NCBI GenBank assembly: GCA_027605045.1
Contig: JAQFWX010000008.1
Location: 1,736,001 to 1,800,000, forward strand
Direction: 5' to 3'
Source: Phallus indusiatus
Taxonomy: Eukaryota; Basidiomycota; Agaricomycetes; Phallales; Phallaceae
DNA length: 64,000 nucleotides
How positions within the stretch are numbered: the first letter of the stretch is position 1; each line of letters begins with the position of its first letter. Made by a program: the position numbers and the translations under genes. The notes beneath the pieces are model-generated. The model saw nothing but the letters and a program-made list of their open reading frames with translations, was not told the origin of the DNA and made no database searches. Below are positions 11,993 through 25,284 of this stretch, in pieces.

Positions 11993-13131
11993 ATGGCGTC
12001 CTACGTTGTTTATTGCCCACAGATCCTCCCGCCCAACCAGCCTCTCCTGACAATTCCAATAGTTGAGGCCGCGATGTTCTCCACAAAGCCACTCAAGTGG
12101 ATTATGTTCGCTGTCTTCACGGTTCTCGGATCCGAAGGCCAACTGGCGGAATACGACCTAGGATCCTATAAAGCAAGCGATGTCCCACTCGATTTAGAGC
12201 AATTAGCACCACTAGAACGAAATTTACTCTTCATTCCCACGCAGAAAATTCGATTCGTAGATATCGACGGCCTGAACGATAAGGTTTCGTCGAATACCTT
12301 CCCAGAAAGCCGCCTAGGCTTCAATAATCGTGTAACGACTAGAGACCAGGGAAGAAGCGTAGTCACCGAGTTTCCTGCCCCAAGATACACTCAAGTAGCC
12401 CATTTGATTCCCCATTCAAAGGGGTCGAAGGTATGCCCATTGATTAAAGATCATTCCATGATACCTCCAACCGATTAAAAAATTTTCAGTACTTACAAAC
12501 CGTTTGTCGCCAAAGGAATCCGGACGCTGAAATTACGAACACCCTATGTATCGACGATCTCATCAATGGCATTGTCGTCGACGTAGCGGTCCACACTTTA
12601 ATGACTAACCAAAGCTTCGCAGTAATAGTTGTGAGTTACTATCATTTTGCGAAAGTGTTCATCATTAATACCTTGCAGACGCCGAATTTCGCTCTCGGAG
12701 TCGATGAGGTACTCCCTCCACACGGACAAGCACCCGCTCCCCCACGTCGATTCACAGCCCACCCATTTTTAGACGACCTACGTGACGACCTCAAACAGGT
12801 TTTTTGGCGGACCTATGCACAAGATCTTCGTCACCCCCAACAAATAATAAAAAATTGGCCCGTAGACTGGCCTCCCTCATATCTATGGGATTTTATTTAC
12901 GGCGTTACGGTTGCAAATAAGTACGGAGATGCAGTAGCCATGGATCATTTAAGTCGTCAAGTGAAAAGTACTTATTATTCAAAAGGGATAACAACTGCAA
13001 GCGATAGAGCGGAGGAACAAAGATTGCGCGATAGAATAGAAAAAGCGGATCAAAAAGAAGTACAACGGAAAGCCAGAGAGGAAAGGGCGAGAAAGCGTGG
13101 TAAAGTAAAAGCCGTACCTGAATTGTCCTGA
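11993..13131 (+). CDS. HNH-endonuclease-like fungal protein
   Basis: Three exons; introns start at GTATGC (about 12431) and GTGAGT (about 12630). The N-terminus, MASYVVYCPQ...LLTIPIVEAAMFSTKPLKW, is a family-specific domain. The centre holds AHLIPHSKGSK, then DDLINGIVVDVAVHTL. This is the H...N...H arrangement of fungal HNH_2-type domains. After TPNFALGVDEVLPP comes a module with WPVDWPPSYLWDFIYG, and the end is a strongly charged, coiled-coil-like KADQKEVQRKAREERARKR. All three expected H/N/H residues are present. Such genes are multi-copy in Agaricomycetes; biological role unknown. A relic lies upstream, and three more family copies lie at 40.8-44.0 kb. Confidence 0.75.
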
Positions 13132-14123
13132 CACTGACCGACTCCGCGCAGCGCCGTAACAGAGGGGTCGCTATTGTCAGAGTATGCGCAATTTGGTCCT
13201 CGTTTTTCATTTGCCTTTCCTTCTTTCATTTGTTTCCGGTTCATTTGCTTCAGTACTTATTCTCCAGTTTATTTGATCACGAGAGGGTTGCGAGACTTGT
13301 AACGATCCCAACTTGACCGATAATTAACTAAATCAGCGTCAAATCGCCTTAAGTTTGCGTTAAATGTGTCAATGCTAGCTCTTTGTCCTGTTCATATTCT
13401 CACACGTCTCTAAGTGTCACCCATTCGGACTCCGGAGGCCAAATTCTGTGATGTATCGACCTTGTATGCGTAGGAAACTTGTCGTAGATAGTTTTAATAA
13501 ATTTGAATTCACCGTAAACTGGTCTGAAGATCGAATTAAGTAACTCGCTTGAATATAATTCGAAGTCTTGTCGCTTAAGCTCGAACACTTGAGAGCAATA
13601 GACGGTTGCTATGAAGAATTGTTGTTCGTTAAACAACGTCGAATCGAGTGGTTTTAGAGCGAAGCAATAGATTGAGATAATAGACTAATATTAAGAGAGA
13701 TACTAACTAAGTACACTTACGCCGGTGAATTATATACACCGGGAGATCTATTACTAGGGGAAGAAGGATGATGTCAACTATGACAATAAAAAGAAATATG
13801 GACTTAGACGATTTCGAATAGCGCGAGAAACAAACGAAAAGCGAAAAAGAAATAGTAATACAAGAGAAATAACCAAACGCGGTACGAATTTACCGGTTTA
13901 CCTCACAAATTCAGGTGTTAAAGAGTACGGTACCGGTGGCTTCCAGACTTTCCAGTGAACGTCCCATTGTCCATTGCGCATGCATTAGTATCCATTAATG
14001 GGCGCTAGAGGGACTTCAAGTTGGTGGAACCAGTTCGCCGTCAGTAGCACGGTCTCGAGTGGCAAGTTAAATCCAATGGAATTAAAGAGCTAGGTACATT
14101 GTCAATAAAGAAATAATGAGAAA
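13132..14123. other. Intergenic stretch left of the Helitron-like unit
   Basis: No gene recognised. An open minus frame at 13400-13636 has no supporting features. Confidence 0.4.
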
Positions 14124-14171
14124 CTAGACTATAACGAACGTACCTCACTACGTGTAATGACACGAGTGAGG
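14124..14171 (-). repeat. Candidate Helitron 3' terminus: hairpin and CTAG
   Basis: Arms CCTCACT (14143-14149) and AGTGAGG (14165-14171) enclose CGTGT (14151-14155) pairing with ACACG (14160-14164), loop AATG, one bulged A. On the minus strand this hairpin is followed after 15 bases by CTAG and then T. It lies downstream of the RepHel stop codon, where a Helitron 3' end should be. A second perfect 7-bp hairpin, CCCTTGC/GCAAGGG, lies just inside, near 14198-14216. Confidence 0.45.
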
Positions 14172-14481
14172 AAATTAGACGCGTGCGCGTAAGTTCCCTT
14201 GCATCCAGCAAGGGCTCACACTGTCCGTAGAATTTGCTTCCACCTCACGCTTATTTGTGTTTGATGTTGTGTGTGTATAGTTAACGCGACTCTAATTTTA
14301 GATCTATTCGTATTGTTCACTAGCTCGTGTAACGTCTCACATGTCACCGGTCACATCCATGTCGTTTAGATTTCCTATCCCAATGCATGTTGGCACGGAG
14401 GAAGTGTTCGTCCTCGCTCGACGTTCCAGTATCATGCCTGTTGACAGGACGAAACCGACCCTTTTGGACCCTGACTTTCTG

Positions 14482-17400
14482 TTATCCCAAGTCATTACTT
14501 TTGCTGGTCTCACAAGAAAGTCGTTTGAGCGTACCTTCAAAGACTTGTCTACTTTCTTCATCCATCGTAGCTAGCCGGGCGTCGAATGATCTCAAGCCGT
14601 CGTCTTTGTCAGATCGTGGTTTGAAGATCTTCATATCGCATGCTCTCAGCAACCTTGTATCTTCGCGACTTTTAGATCTTGAAAGTGCTACGTAGGCGTT
14701 GAATGGTGTGAGTCTACCGGTCGGTGGCTTTGCTATGTCGATAATCACGGGACTGATTGTTTGGCCTTGACTTTTATAGTCCGTAAAAGCGTATGCTGCC
14801 ATAACCGCGAACTGTTCTCGATGAATGACTATTTTGTGTCCGTTTCGCAGTTCCACACGGTGCGTTAGTTTGGAAGCCTCTACAGGGATAACTCCGTTCG
14901 GTAAGTGATTGAAGTCTTTACCGTGATAATGATCGGGGCGGAATAACAGTAAGACAGGTTTGAATGTTAAGTGGTGATAGTGTGTATCGTCGGCCACCGG
15001 GTTTTCACGAGGGTCTAAGTATATCTTTTCCAGTGTGCCGATGATTCCGTTAGCGAGTTGGGATTCGACTGCTATATTGAATGTTATTATTACGCGCATT
15101 CCTTCAAAAAGCTCCAGTGACGACGGTAATTTCCATTCGCTTTCATGTCTTTTGTTCGCCTCAACTTCCTCTTGGTTTAAAGCAATTTTCCTTTTTCCTA
15201 TGTAATCGTTACTTGGACACACCAAGACCGTTTTACTTTCCTTGCCCGAAATTTTTTTAATCATGGCCTTGTTCCAAGCATCGCGTACGGCTCTGCGTGA
15301 CGTTATGAGGACTGCGCGGTTCCAAGGCTCTTCGTCAAAATCTGTCTTGGGACATTCTGGGTTTGTCAATGTAAGACGATCAACCATGTTCCCGTCATCG
15401 TCTGTAGTGTTACAGTATCTGACCCTTTCCAGAAGATCGGACCATTCAGGATCTATCGATCGCATCTGTTTCTTCAACACTACCGCCGTTCTGAAGTTCG
15501 AGAAGATGGATTTTCCGATTTCAGCCCATGTATCATCCGATGCCTCTGCCCGATACAGTGCTAGTTTCGCCACTATAGGTGGAAACTGATGAAAATCTCC
15601 GACCAAAATAACGTTCAATTTACCCCCAAAGGGCATATCGCGATTTTCTCCCATCGGATCGTGTATGTCGGCTACAATCTTGGACAAAATTCCGAGGTTT
15701 TGCGATGTCAACATTGACACTTCATCAATAATCAAATAGCGGGTGTCTTCGATATTCTTTTTCCTTCTCTTTATGATAGCCACGCTGCTTGGGCGCAAAG
15801 CACCGTTGCGAGGTGGTTTACCGATTGAAAGTCCGGCCCAGAAATGGAGTGTGACACCTTGTATATGCGATGCCGCTACACCGCTGGTTCCTGTCTTCGC
15901 GAGCAAACGGGCTTGTCCTTTGTTGTGAAACATGTCTTCTATTGCCTTGATAACAACCGATTTACCTACACCGCCGGCACCCATTAACAACATCAGCAGC
16001 TGCTTCCTGTCCCCACGAAGATACCCCTCCAAATGCCTAGCCACTAATGAGTAAGCCCTCATTTGATCCTCTGTTAAATGTTCCGTCATCGTTTCTAATT
16101 CAGATGTCCGCCTAACGCTGTGCTCATCGATGCAAATTTCTGGAGATATGTCCATCGGTTCGGCAATATCATCCACTATGTCGATGTCGACGTCACTTTC
16201 CCCGTCCTCGTTTCCGACATCGCTTGAACCCATGGCTGATTTCACGGCTATTCTCCACTGAGGGACCATCTCGAGCATATTTGTTGTGATTTTACTGGAA
16301 GGGCACCGGAACTCTCGAGACATGATTTCCTCGTTGTGAAAGACTCCCTTTGCCATAGCTATTCGTACCGCATTCTCCCCGAATTGCACCTCCTTGGCCT
16401 TCGACGGGTCTTCCCAACGGTCAATCCATCCACGAGCCGCATCTGGAGATAAATGTTCTTGTCTCTCGAGTGACTCGGATTCGACTGCGTCCGTTCCTAA
16501 ATCACCACTGTCGTCCTGACCATTACTATCTCTGTTCGTCGCTGCGGTATCCTGACTGTCGTAGTAGAACTGAATGTTATTTAAAATATTCCTACATCGT
16601 TGACTGCAACTTGACGTGAAAACCGTGAATGCCTCGTCCCATGTCTCGAAGCCTTCTTTAAGGTCACCCCAAGATCTCCAAGGCTTCAATAAGGCGAGCA
16701 TTGTACAACAATACATTTCACGGCATTCTGGCATATTGTTTCTCGGTGGCCATGACCCCAAAAAGTCCGGCATAATCTCCGCGTTTATGTTTCGCAGAAT
16801 CCGTACGCGTCCTCTATACAGTTCCAGATTATCCAAGTACGGTATTCGAGCATGACGGATTTGCTCTTCCTTGACCGTATGCTTTCTTCCTTCATATGTT
16901 TCTAGCATAAACAATAAGAAACTGAACGATTCGAGCAGGTGACCTCGGTTCATATAGTCCAGAAGCTCTGTCTTCATTTCGGATTCCGCTGTCGAAGAAT
17001 CAGGTCTTAATGTCAACATGTCTTCATCGTCGTTCGCCTGAAACGGTGCATTGATATTGGTTTTCGTTTGGACAAAGGAACTATGTTTGAACGTACCTCG
17101 TACACTGTAAACGATCTCCCGCCTTGACCTGATTCGTAAACAGTAGAACTAAAAATGTTTAAAGGTAAAAGTACCGTATTGTCAATACATTATTATGCAC
17201 ATACTCTTTGAGTTCGGGGAATTGCTCTTTACACGACCACATCAACGACCGCAGATGGATTGGAACGAACGTATGGGATTCAAATCTATCTCCGAACCCC
17301 ATTAAATGTGCTGCTATTTGATGCGAGGACAATTCCTGATATCGTCCTAGCGTATTGAGACACTGGGATAGCATTTTGATGTTCGCGTCACGAAGGCTTG

Positions 17401-20366
17401 GCGTATTCTTCATGTTCTCTTGATTTATGGCATAACTCGTTGCTAGCAGAGCAATTATATTATGACATAATTCGCTTGGTTTCAAGGCGTATTTTGTCAT
17501 ATACCATGCCATATCCTTTGTCCCGCCTGCATTCGTCAATATCTTTATGTCATGATTAGAGCGCAGGGTTTGCATCATTGTCATGTTCCATGTGTTGAGC
17601 CATTTTAAGGTGCGTTTAGACTCCCATTCACCGTCTTCGTGTACCCGCGTATCCGCCGATAGTTTCCAAGGTGCTCTGCGTTTGCACAACATCTTTCCTT
17701 TCTTTTTCATTACTAAACATGTTCCCGGTGTACATTTGTGGACATGATGAACTCTGGCAGACGCAAATTCAAACTCCTTTTGCAATTCCTTGAAATCGGG
17801 GACACGAGGATCCAATGGGCGTGAGAACGGTGTTGCAATTTTCTTCATAACCTTCAGTTGCTTAGATGATTCTGTTTTCAGGTATAACTCGTCCAACCCG
17901 TCAACATGAGACCGTATATTTTTAGCGATAAAATTCTCCATTCTACGTCGAAAATCTTCATCTTTAAGCAACGTTTGCATTTCTTCGGCAGTGGTCGATC
18001 CGTGCAGCCATATCAAAAGATGAACGTGAAGTGTACCCCTTCCTTGGGCTTCGATAGAACCGATATAACTTTCTGTTATTCCGAATATACCCATTTCGCG
18101 TTTCAGCTGTCCGAATGTGTTCACTTTGATGCCCAGAAGAACCTCGAAGAAAAGCTTCATCATGAAAAAGAAAGCTTTCGTCGCCACTGGATTCTCCGTC
18201 GCATTTTTCGTCATCTCTGCCGCGCTCAAATCAGACGATCTGCTTAAATCATCCATGTCAACATCAGCTCCTGCAAACACCTGAACCAAAGGATCCTTTG
18301 TATCTGAAAAGTTCACAGTTATCCATAAAGAAGGTGGCCCTTTCATCGCCGTCATGCCGAAAATACGTGACCTCAGGCGCTGCTTATTCTCGTCCGTGCC
18401 CATGACATGCCTTCGACTTGCAGTAATAAGTTGCTTCAGTTTCTTGATCTTTGGATCTGTTACCGGTAGTCCTTTCCGACCGCTTTCTGCTGCGTGCTGT
18501 AAATCTTTCACAGTGATCTGCTTAAACAAACTCTCGTATTTTCGGAATGTACGCCGTGACACCTATGAAACATCACATTCGTACATCTGGTTATAGTTAC
18601 GAATCCAACCTACCTGCAATTGTGCCGATCGACAAACTTCCCGCTTTTGTAACACGTTAAAAACTTGGCTCATGAAAGTCATGTTTTTCGAGAATCGACC
18701 GTCGTGGTACCGCAGAGCCCATGCTGCGTGTTCGGCGTATGAAACATGCGTCGGTCTATTAGTTTCGAACCCACCAGCTCCATATGGGAACAGATACGGA
18801 AATGATCCTAGGAGATGGTTTGGATTGTCCTCGTTGCCAGCGAAGAAGTCACCGTTCTCATTTCGACGAGGATATTCGTTAACGTATGATGTACCTCTTT
18901 GATAATGATAACTCGGCTCTGCTTCTGAACTTCGATGATCGCCACTGGCATTCTTAACGCCATTATAGAACAATTCTTCGGGATCGATATCCGCCCCATT
19001 CACGTCAACAATAAAGGTTTCTCGAATAGGTATGATGTCAGGTTTCACTATGATGACGTTAGTATTGGTAGTCGCCAACGCTTGACTGTCGATTTAACAT
19101 ACCTTCTTCGTGTACACATTCTTCTGCAGCATTGACCGATAATAGCTGGTCATCGTCCGGTAGGCTTTCGATGACTGATTCTTGTACATCGCTACCGCAG
19201 TCTGATACAGCATCTAGATCCGGCACGTACGACTCTTGTTCTTTCTCGGCTTGTAGAGTATCATCCGTGAAGCGCACGTTTGCCGTGATAGACTCTGGTA
19301 ATCCATCCTCTGGAATATCGTTTAAAGTACTCTCGTCTATGGACACGTTTCGATAAAATGGGTTGTTCGCCTTTAACCAAATGATGGCTTCGGCAATTCG
19401 AGAACGTCGAATCTGGAAGAGTCCTTTAAGAGTTTGCTCGGGGTAACGTCTACGTCCTACCAACGTGATGGATATAAGAGAGGCCAACACGGCTGGTTTC
19501 CGAGGAATTAACAGGCCACTAGCAAGGTCTGCCATGCGTTGGGGTGATAGGCGATATGTTGACACATTGCCCTTTAGTTTTTCATTCAGGAATGTCGTTT
19601 GGCCGCTTCGAAAAGATTTCGGAAAAAGCTTATACACGTATACAGCAGGGTAATAAATGGATATCAACAACCGTTCGGGTACAGTGAGGACCGCGAGAAC
19701 CGTAGGTATGTCCCCAATCCACATATTATTGGCGAGACTGAATTTTGGTATATGATTGCCTTTAAGATCCCTCAAGCAAGTACGACAAAGATAAGCTCTC
19801 CGCTCGCCACCGAAAAAGAATATTCCTCGATTTTCTAACAGCATCCCCCCGACTAACGTTTGCGTGGGAACAGTTTCTTGGGGATGAAGCAATCTGCCGT
19901 TAGGAATGTTTTCCAATAACATGTTCTCCAAATCGTTTTCTTCGAATTTCCCGGCACACGAACAACAAACTGCTTGGCGAACTTTTTTCGATGATGTGGC
20001 TTCAATGAATTCTGTAACGATTTTGTCCCGCCGCTCGTCACCGATGTCGACAGCGTAATTGTCCACCGAAGGTATATAATTGAATTTCTCGTGACGTAAC
20101 AATATACTGTCCCGCATCTTTTCAAGCCTGTTCTGTAATTTCTGCGTACGCCTCTCGTCCTTTGTGGATTCTCTAGCCTGCTTCTTCTGTATAACGAATT
20201 GAACTGCTCGGTGGTCCAAGTCTGTGCTCAATCGTTCGTCCATTTGCGACAACAATTTGAAGAACTGGCTCTTCGTCCGTAGCGAACGTGCAGGCCAATG
20301 AATGTCTTTGTTCAAATTGGCAATCTCTTTGAGGCTGAGGTGTTTCCAAGGCTCTGTGTGTTCCAT
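14482..20366 (-). CDS. Helitron RepHel (HUH replication initiator fused to Pif1-like helicase)
   Basis: One gene in five exons; the four introns are about 51-61 bp, including 19048-19102 and one ending at 18563. What look like separate open frames join cleanly at these introns, giving about 1,880 residues with no frameshift. The N-terminal part has a Cys-rich block (CCSCAGKF...CRTCLRDLKGNHIPKF) typical of fungal Helitron proteins. The Rep domain shows the HUH signature GTLHVHLLIWLHG (about 18008-18045) and the tyrosine motif WYMTKYALKP (about 17490-17520). The helicase has Walker A GAGGVGKS (about 15960-15985), Walker B LIIDEVSML and later SF1B motifs to the C-terminus. The ATG at 20366 was chosen; an in-frame start at 20480 is possible. 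It probably shares its upstream region with the divergent gene at 20558. Confidence 0.9.
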
Positions 20367-20557
20367 ATTGTATGAATAAGAAGGAGTTGCTAATGTGATG
20401 TTTACTAATCTGCACACAGAGCTACTATGGTGATTAAAATAATCGATCAGGCACGCGACTCCCACTAGGTTTTGGTACAAAAGACGTTGACTACTCTTCC
20501 CTCGTACACTTTCGAGGCCTTGTATTCATCATCCTTCCGCTCGCGCTTTTTTCTGTC

Positions 20558-21439
20558 ATGGATTCAGATTACACTGATATCGTTTTAGGTGATCGCGGGT
20601 TAACTTACGGATATTCGATTGAAGATTTCGATGTGGCAAACAATTGGAAAAGGTCTCAAATTTAAACTTCATAAAAAATATATACTCATAGAAAATGCAG
20701 CACTCGATGGTTGATCCGCAAAGATGTTATAGACCTAGTACACGTCCTTGACAGTAAAACGAAGACTCTGTTCAACGTCAACGGCATTGTTGACGACATC
20801 AACTTTTTCAACGTACCTGTCGAAGGTCCTTACTACAAAGTCACTGGCGGTGCTCGACTTTCGACTGTTCAAGATTTACACGTGTTTCGTGCTAATTTTG
20901 ACAGGTTGGCGAGTGGTTTGGAAATGTTAACGGGAAAATCTGTACAGCACGATATCTTTTCGGGAAACGAGGTTTCGGTGTCTTACCCGGTGTACAAACG
21001 AATTCCAATATATCCTCCGGATACGTTTATCTCCCGTAATATTTTAAGCAATCCATACAACATTTGTATACTGACTGCTATTTCAGATCATCTTGGTTCG
21101 TGCCAACATGATGACTCAACAAATGGCACGACACATGCCACTAGGACAGGTATATCCGATATACTATTAATTGAAAGCATATTTAAGATGTTATCAGAAC
21201 CCATTATAACCTGTTGGAACTCGAAAGAATACCCTATCTCAGTTTTTGACAGTAATGGACGTGAATACCAACCGAATCCGGCCTATGTCTGGTTGGCTGA
21301 AGACAGCCTCGTTCACACATGCCAAATTGAAAAAATGCTTATCGGCCAAACGGCGTCCTGTTCTTTCACTGTTCATGGGAAAATCTTAGGAGACTCTATA
21401 GAATTAAAAGCGTACAGTAAATTTTGGAGAATTTGGTAG
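20558..21439 (+). CDS. Unknown protein next to RepHel, divergent from it
   Basis: The ATG at 20558 starts MDSDYTDIVLGDRG. A short intron (GTCTCA... to AATGCAG at 20700) joins to WLIRKDVIDLV and an open frame that ends KFWRIW at 21437. About 275 residues. No known motif was recognised and there is no signal peptide or membrane segment. Only 191 bp separate its ATG from that of RepHel on the opposite strand, suggesting a bidirectional promoter and a functional link with the element. Codon choice and length of the open frame support a real gene. Confidence 0.6.
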
Positions 21440-21804
21440 ATCTGTAAACCTCCAAAACCAAATTGTATTTGTTAGAAATTTTCACACGGTTTCCTTCATA
21501 TAAGAACAGTTTTGGTATAATGCATTGGATAAACTTTGTTTGTTCCGATCATTGGTAGATCCGGGGTTGAGGTCCGTAAGCACGTGTACCCCGCACCATT
21601 ATCTATGTCCAACGGCGCTCCGAACTTTCCGACAAACAATATCATTGTTTAGTAACCTCGTATTAAATGTTTTTTTTTCTTATTATCCGCAACCTCCGTG
21701 ATGTGGGAAAGCGAGGTTGTACCCTAATCTTGAAGACATTATACAAAAATCTAAGTTATCGATATAAACGTCACCCCTTGTACTGAAGGCGAAACGTGTG
21801 CGAT

Positions 21805-23040
21805 ATGAACGTCTTGTCGACCCTCGCTGAGCTATCTCTGCCCCCCACGCTAAACGATCGTTTATTCCCCTTGCTAACGACGGTGGAAAACGTTGCCCTC
21901 TATCGATATTCGGCATGGAGTCGTGATCAGGCTGGGATTGTTTTGAAACAGCGCCTGTCTCTACAAAGAATTCTGGCAGAGTTTTTTGACACAGACACAC
22001 AAATGACTACATTTAACCGCTTGCAAAGAAAAATAGATTTTTACATCAGTGGCTCACAAGCTTTGCAGTTTTTCTTAGGCGTGGAATGGGCTGACTCAGA
22101 CCTGGATCTCTTTCTATGGCCCGGCACTGTGGACTTCGCCATGCAGATTCTAACTGAAATAGGTTACACAACTACTCCCGATGCCGAACGTGACACTGGA
22201 CCTTACATTGAAGAATGCAGGCAGATTCAAGATATCATCGGCCTTGAACGTGTTGTGGATCAGCGTCGTCGTTGCATCCAATTGATCGTATGCAAATTTT
22301 GCCCTCTTGATACGATTTTGCAATTTCATTCCAGTGAGTATCTCTTTCCTTCCTTTCGCAGACGACGTGCTCAAGTTCTATTACATGCAATAGCCGCTGT
22401 GATGAATTTCATCACATGGGAGTATGCCATATCTTTGTTCCCGACAAGCACGTTGCAAATGAGGAAAATCTATATTTGCTATGGAGATCTGCCTGCACTG
22501 AGGAAGTACATCGCCAGAGGTTTCACCCAATGTGATTTTCTTCACCCGGCTTTGGACGACAAGGAACTACTACCCAGTGACCGTAGGGTAGGAGACTCCA
22601 AGTGCCTTGTAATCAGGATCAGGTGTACGGATCCTATAACAAATAACGTGGTGGCGGATTTGCGGAAATACCGCCCAGACTTCTCACTCACCGAAACCGA
22701 TGCTGTATCTCAAAGTTCGTTACCCATTGACATTCGTTTCTGGGCTCCAGCCATACCTTACGACATCTTTCTGAATTCGTGGACGATACGGGCGTTTTTT
22801 GAAAGACGGACGGGAATCTTCTCAAATCTGAGGATGGAAAATGCTCTCATTGTGGATGATGGAAATGAGGTACAAGCGACCGCGAGTGACTCTGTTAACG
22901 ACGCAATACAAACTTTGCGAGTCATAGATGGTCGCGTAAGGTCAGAATTATCTTATCTTACTAGTCGAGCATTGTTTAAATCATTCCTTACTAGCCCTCG
23001 AGTAATGGGGAATATCATCAAGAATTTAACGGGTAATTAA
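21805..23040 (+). CDS. Putative nucleotidyltransferase-fold protein in the Helitron-linked block
   Basis: Single exon of 411 codons from the ATG at 21805. Near residue 75 it reads FYISGSQALQFFLG...ADSDLDLFLW: a GS motif followed about 15 residues later by DxD, the arrangement seen in DNA-polymerase-beta-like nucleotidyltransferase folds. The rest (IQLIVCKFCPLDTILQFHSS, then TSTLQMRKIYICYGDLPALRKY) is unlike any family I recognise. No signal peptide. The fold call is an inference from one motif. It is the only intronless gene of the four in this block. Confidence 0.6.
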   Translation: MNVLSTLAELSLPPTLNDRLFPLLTTVENVALYRYSAWSRDQAGIVLKQRLSLQRILAEFFDTDTQMTTFNRLQRKIDFYISGSQALQFFLGVEWADSDLDLFLWPGTVDFAMQILTEIGYTTTPDAERDTGPYIEECRQIQDIIGLERVVDQRRRCIQLIVCKFCPLDTILQFHSSEYLFPSFRRRRAQVLLHAIAAVMNFITWEYAISLFPTSTLQMRKIYICYGDLPALRKYIARGFTQCDFLHPALDDKELLPSDRRVGDSKCLVIRIRCTDPITNNVVADLRKYRPDFSLTETDAVSQSSLPIDIRFWAPAIPYDIFLNSWTIRAFFERRTGIFSNLRMENALIVDDGNEVQATASDSVNDAIQTLRVIDGRVRSELSYLTSRALFKSFLTSPRVMGNIIKNLTGN

Positions 23041-23313
23041 GACTAGATATGGATACGATTTCTGTCTTTGACTGTGATTTGACTTGTTTGTGATATGTCT
23101 ACAATTAAATAAAGGAAAATAAATGGATGAAAGGTCACATGAAACGAGGACTTGTGCTCCTCTATAGTCGGAAATCCGATAATTACTTCGGTTTGTCCCG
23201 ATCAACATACCTATTTTTAAACAAATTCCTGAACACGGAATAAGTAACTTTCATGTGACACTGCTTACGATATTTAAATGAGTATGTAAAGACTTAGATT
23301 GAAGCAAACTACC

Positions 23314-23728
23314 ATGAACGTCAATGATACGACCGATGGGACTGCAACCCAACGTGGTGAGTACCTTTGTTGAAAGGAATTGTCAATGACGGTTTATATA
23401 ATGCTTTTGCAGATAATACATCTAATCAAAATCGGGTTCCTGCGCGTACGTCTGTATAACCTCACTACGGACGATGACTATATTATTTTTCCTTTCAGGC
23501 CCACTTGATGTTAACGCTAGTGTTGCACAAAATCTGTCGGCTAACCAAATAGTCACAATCCTTGACGATAAAGATTGTGAACGTAACGTGCTTTGGTACT
23601 GCGTGCATTATGCTTCGATGTCTCAAACAAATCCTCATGTAATCCGTCCATGGCTTCGTACGGTTCATACTCCCACGCAACCTCCCACACGTCCTCTCGC
23701 GAATGCTATAATAGAAAATGTAGATTGA
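23314..23728 (+). CDS. Small unknown protein, three exons
   Basis: ATG at 23314; exon 1 ends at 23356 (CGTG|GTGAGT), exon 2 runs from DNTSNQ to PA, and exon 3 starts after TTTCAG with PLDVNASVAQNLSANQIV and ends ENVD at 23726-23728. About 100 residues. Splice signals are good and phases agree. The C-terminal part is Pro/Thr-rich (VHTPTQPPTRP). Function unknown; it lies in the same direction as its neighbours. Confidence 0.5.
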
Positions 23729-24090
23729 ATTGTGTGTATCGTATTATCATTTACAATGGAATAAAGACATTATGGAAAAACAGTTATGATACACTAGGTA
23801 CTCCAATCTATCCGACTGCCATTGGAATTGCCCTCGGTCTCCGTTATCTCCGTGAAATTCATTCACATAATTGTCCATCTGACTAACCATTCCGAGACAT
23901 CCGAAATGGCACTTTTTGCGCTACGACTAAAATGGAATAGCCGAGCGGAACTTTGGTTGCGTCCTGTGACCACATCGACGGGTATGGGCCGCCGTTTACC
24001 AAGTGCTCGAAATAAAAAAACAAAAAGGAAAAAGAAGACAGTGAAAATATGGTCAATCTTCGGAAATCCTCTCGTCTTGCAGACAACTCT

Positions 24091-25284
24091 ATGACTGAAA
24101 ACAATACAGGAAAGGACGCGAGTAAGGATACGGGTAAGTCCATCTTTTAACGCATACATCTCAAAATCCATGAGATTTATACTGTGTGTAGATACCGGTG
24201 CCATAATTCATAAAGATTCATCTAATGTACAACAACGGGCTTTGGCAAGCGATTCTCCCGCAGAGACTCTGGACGAAAGCGAAGTTGATTTGCTTTTCGA
24301 ACACATGAAGACATTACATGGTTTCGTCGGCAACACTTTGTTGAAATCAGATAACTTCAAGTGGCAAGCTTCGCCTGATGGAAGCGGGGAAACTGTATAC
24401 AACACCGAAAAGAACAAGCCAGTTAATTTTTATGGCTGCTTCCGCGTGATGCCACAGAGGTACGTTAACTTCACTCATGTGAGCGACAGAGTTGTATTAC
24501 ATTTGTGTAGATGTTATCTGGACACATTTGGTAATTACAACAAAAACTATTCTTTAACATCCGCGAAATACAGCTTTATCGGCGGGCCTCCTTCTACGGA
24601 TCCGTATCTTCAAGTTTACAAGCAATGTATCCAGTTGATGAAGCACTTCGAGAAAAAGGCCGGAGATATGCCGTCATCTCATTTGTTTGATGTGGAGAGA
24701 GGAAGAAACATAACAGGTTTGAGGTTCACATTTCCTGTATTTGAAAAAAGGGTAATGTATTCAGACAATGATCGTTGAATGTGATAATGAGGTTCTTTTA
24801 GGATGCTCCCGTGTCAGATCCGGATACTGGTTACATAGACGAGCCCGTTCATGCTATTGAAGATCCGGACTGCGATGTGGCTCCCTCCGCGTTCGGAATG
24901 ACGGATGATCAACGACGGGATTACAAAGATATTGTCAAAGAGTAAGACCCTTGACAGAACGTGGGGTTTATTGACGGCTTACTTCATTTCAGCTACGCAA
25001 TGCAACCGTTCCCTTTATACAAAGGAAAGGTACTTTACGAACCTAAGGTCGTTGCCTCTCTGATGAAGAATGCGCTCGTCCAAGTCCGCTTCCGTCTGGT
25101 ATCCCACTACTTCGATAAAGACAAAGTGCTTTCGATTAATGCCAAGGTTTTGAATGTGGCTGTACTGCGTCCAGCTCCAGTTAGTCCTACGAAGAGGAGG
25201 AACTTTCTAGACGGACCTCTACTTTCGGATGAGGATGAGGATGAGTCGGCTACAGGTTCTCCCAGTAAAAAACAACGTGTATGA
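24091..25284 (+). CDS. Unknown protein with acidic tail and KKQR end, Helitron-linked block
   Basis: Four exons: MTENNTGKDASKDTG, then a long exon including FYGCFRVMPQRYVNF and LCRCYLDTFGNYNKNYSL, then an acidic exon with EDPDCDVAPSAFGM, and a last exon beginning YAMQPFPLYKGKVLYEPK and ending DEDEDESATGSPSKKQRV. Introns have GT-AG borders. Roughly 350 residues. The basic end next to an acidic run looks like a nuclear localisation tail. No catalytic motif was recognised. It is the last gene before the right-hand hairpin/CTAG sequence. Confidence 0.6.

Noticed and set aside
19048..19102. Apparent frameshift in the Helitron protein
   Set aside because: A 55 bp intron with GTATGT donor and CATCATAG acceptor restores the frame, so RepHel is not broken here.
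23822..24204. Overlapping frames on both strands between two Helitron-linked genes
   Set aside because: Frames overlap each other and the start of the 24091 gene, with no splice or motif support.
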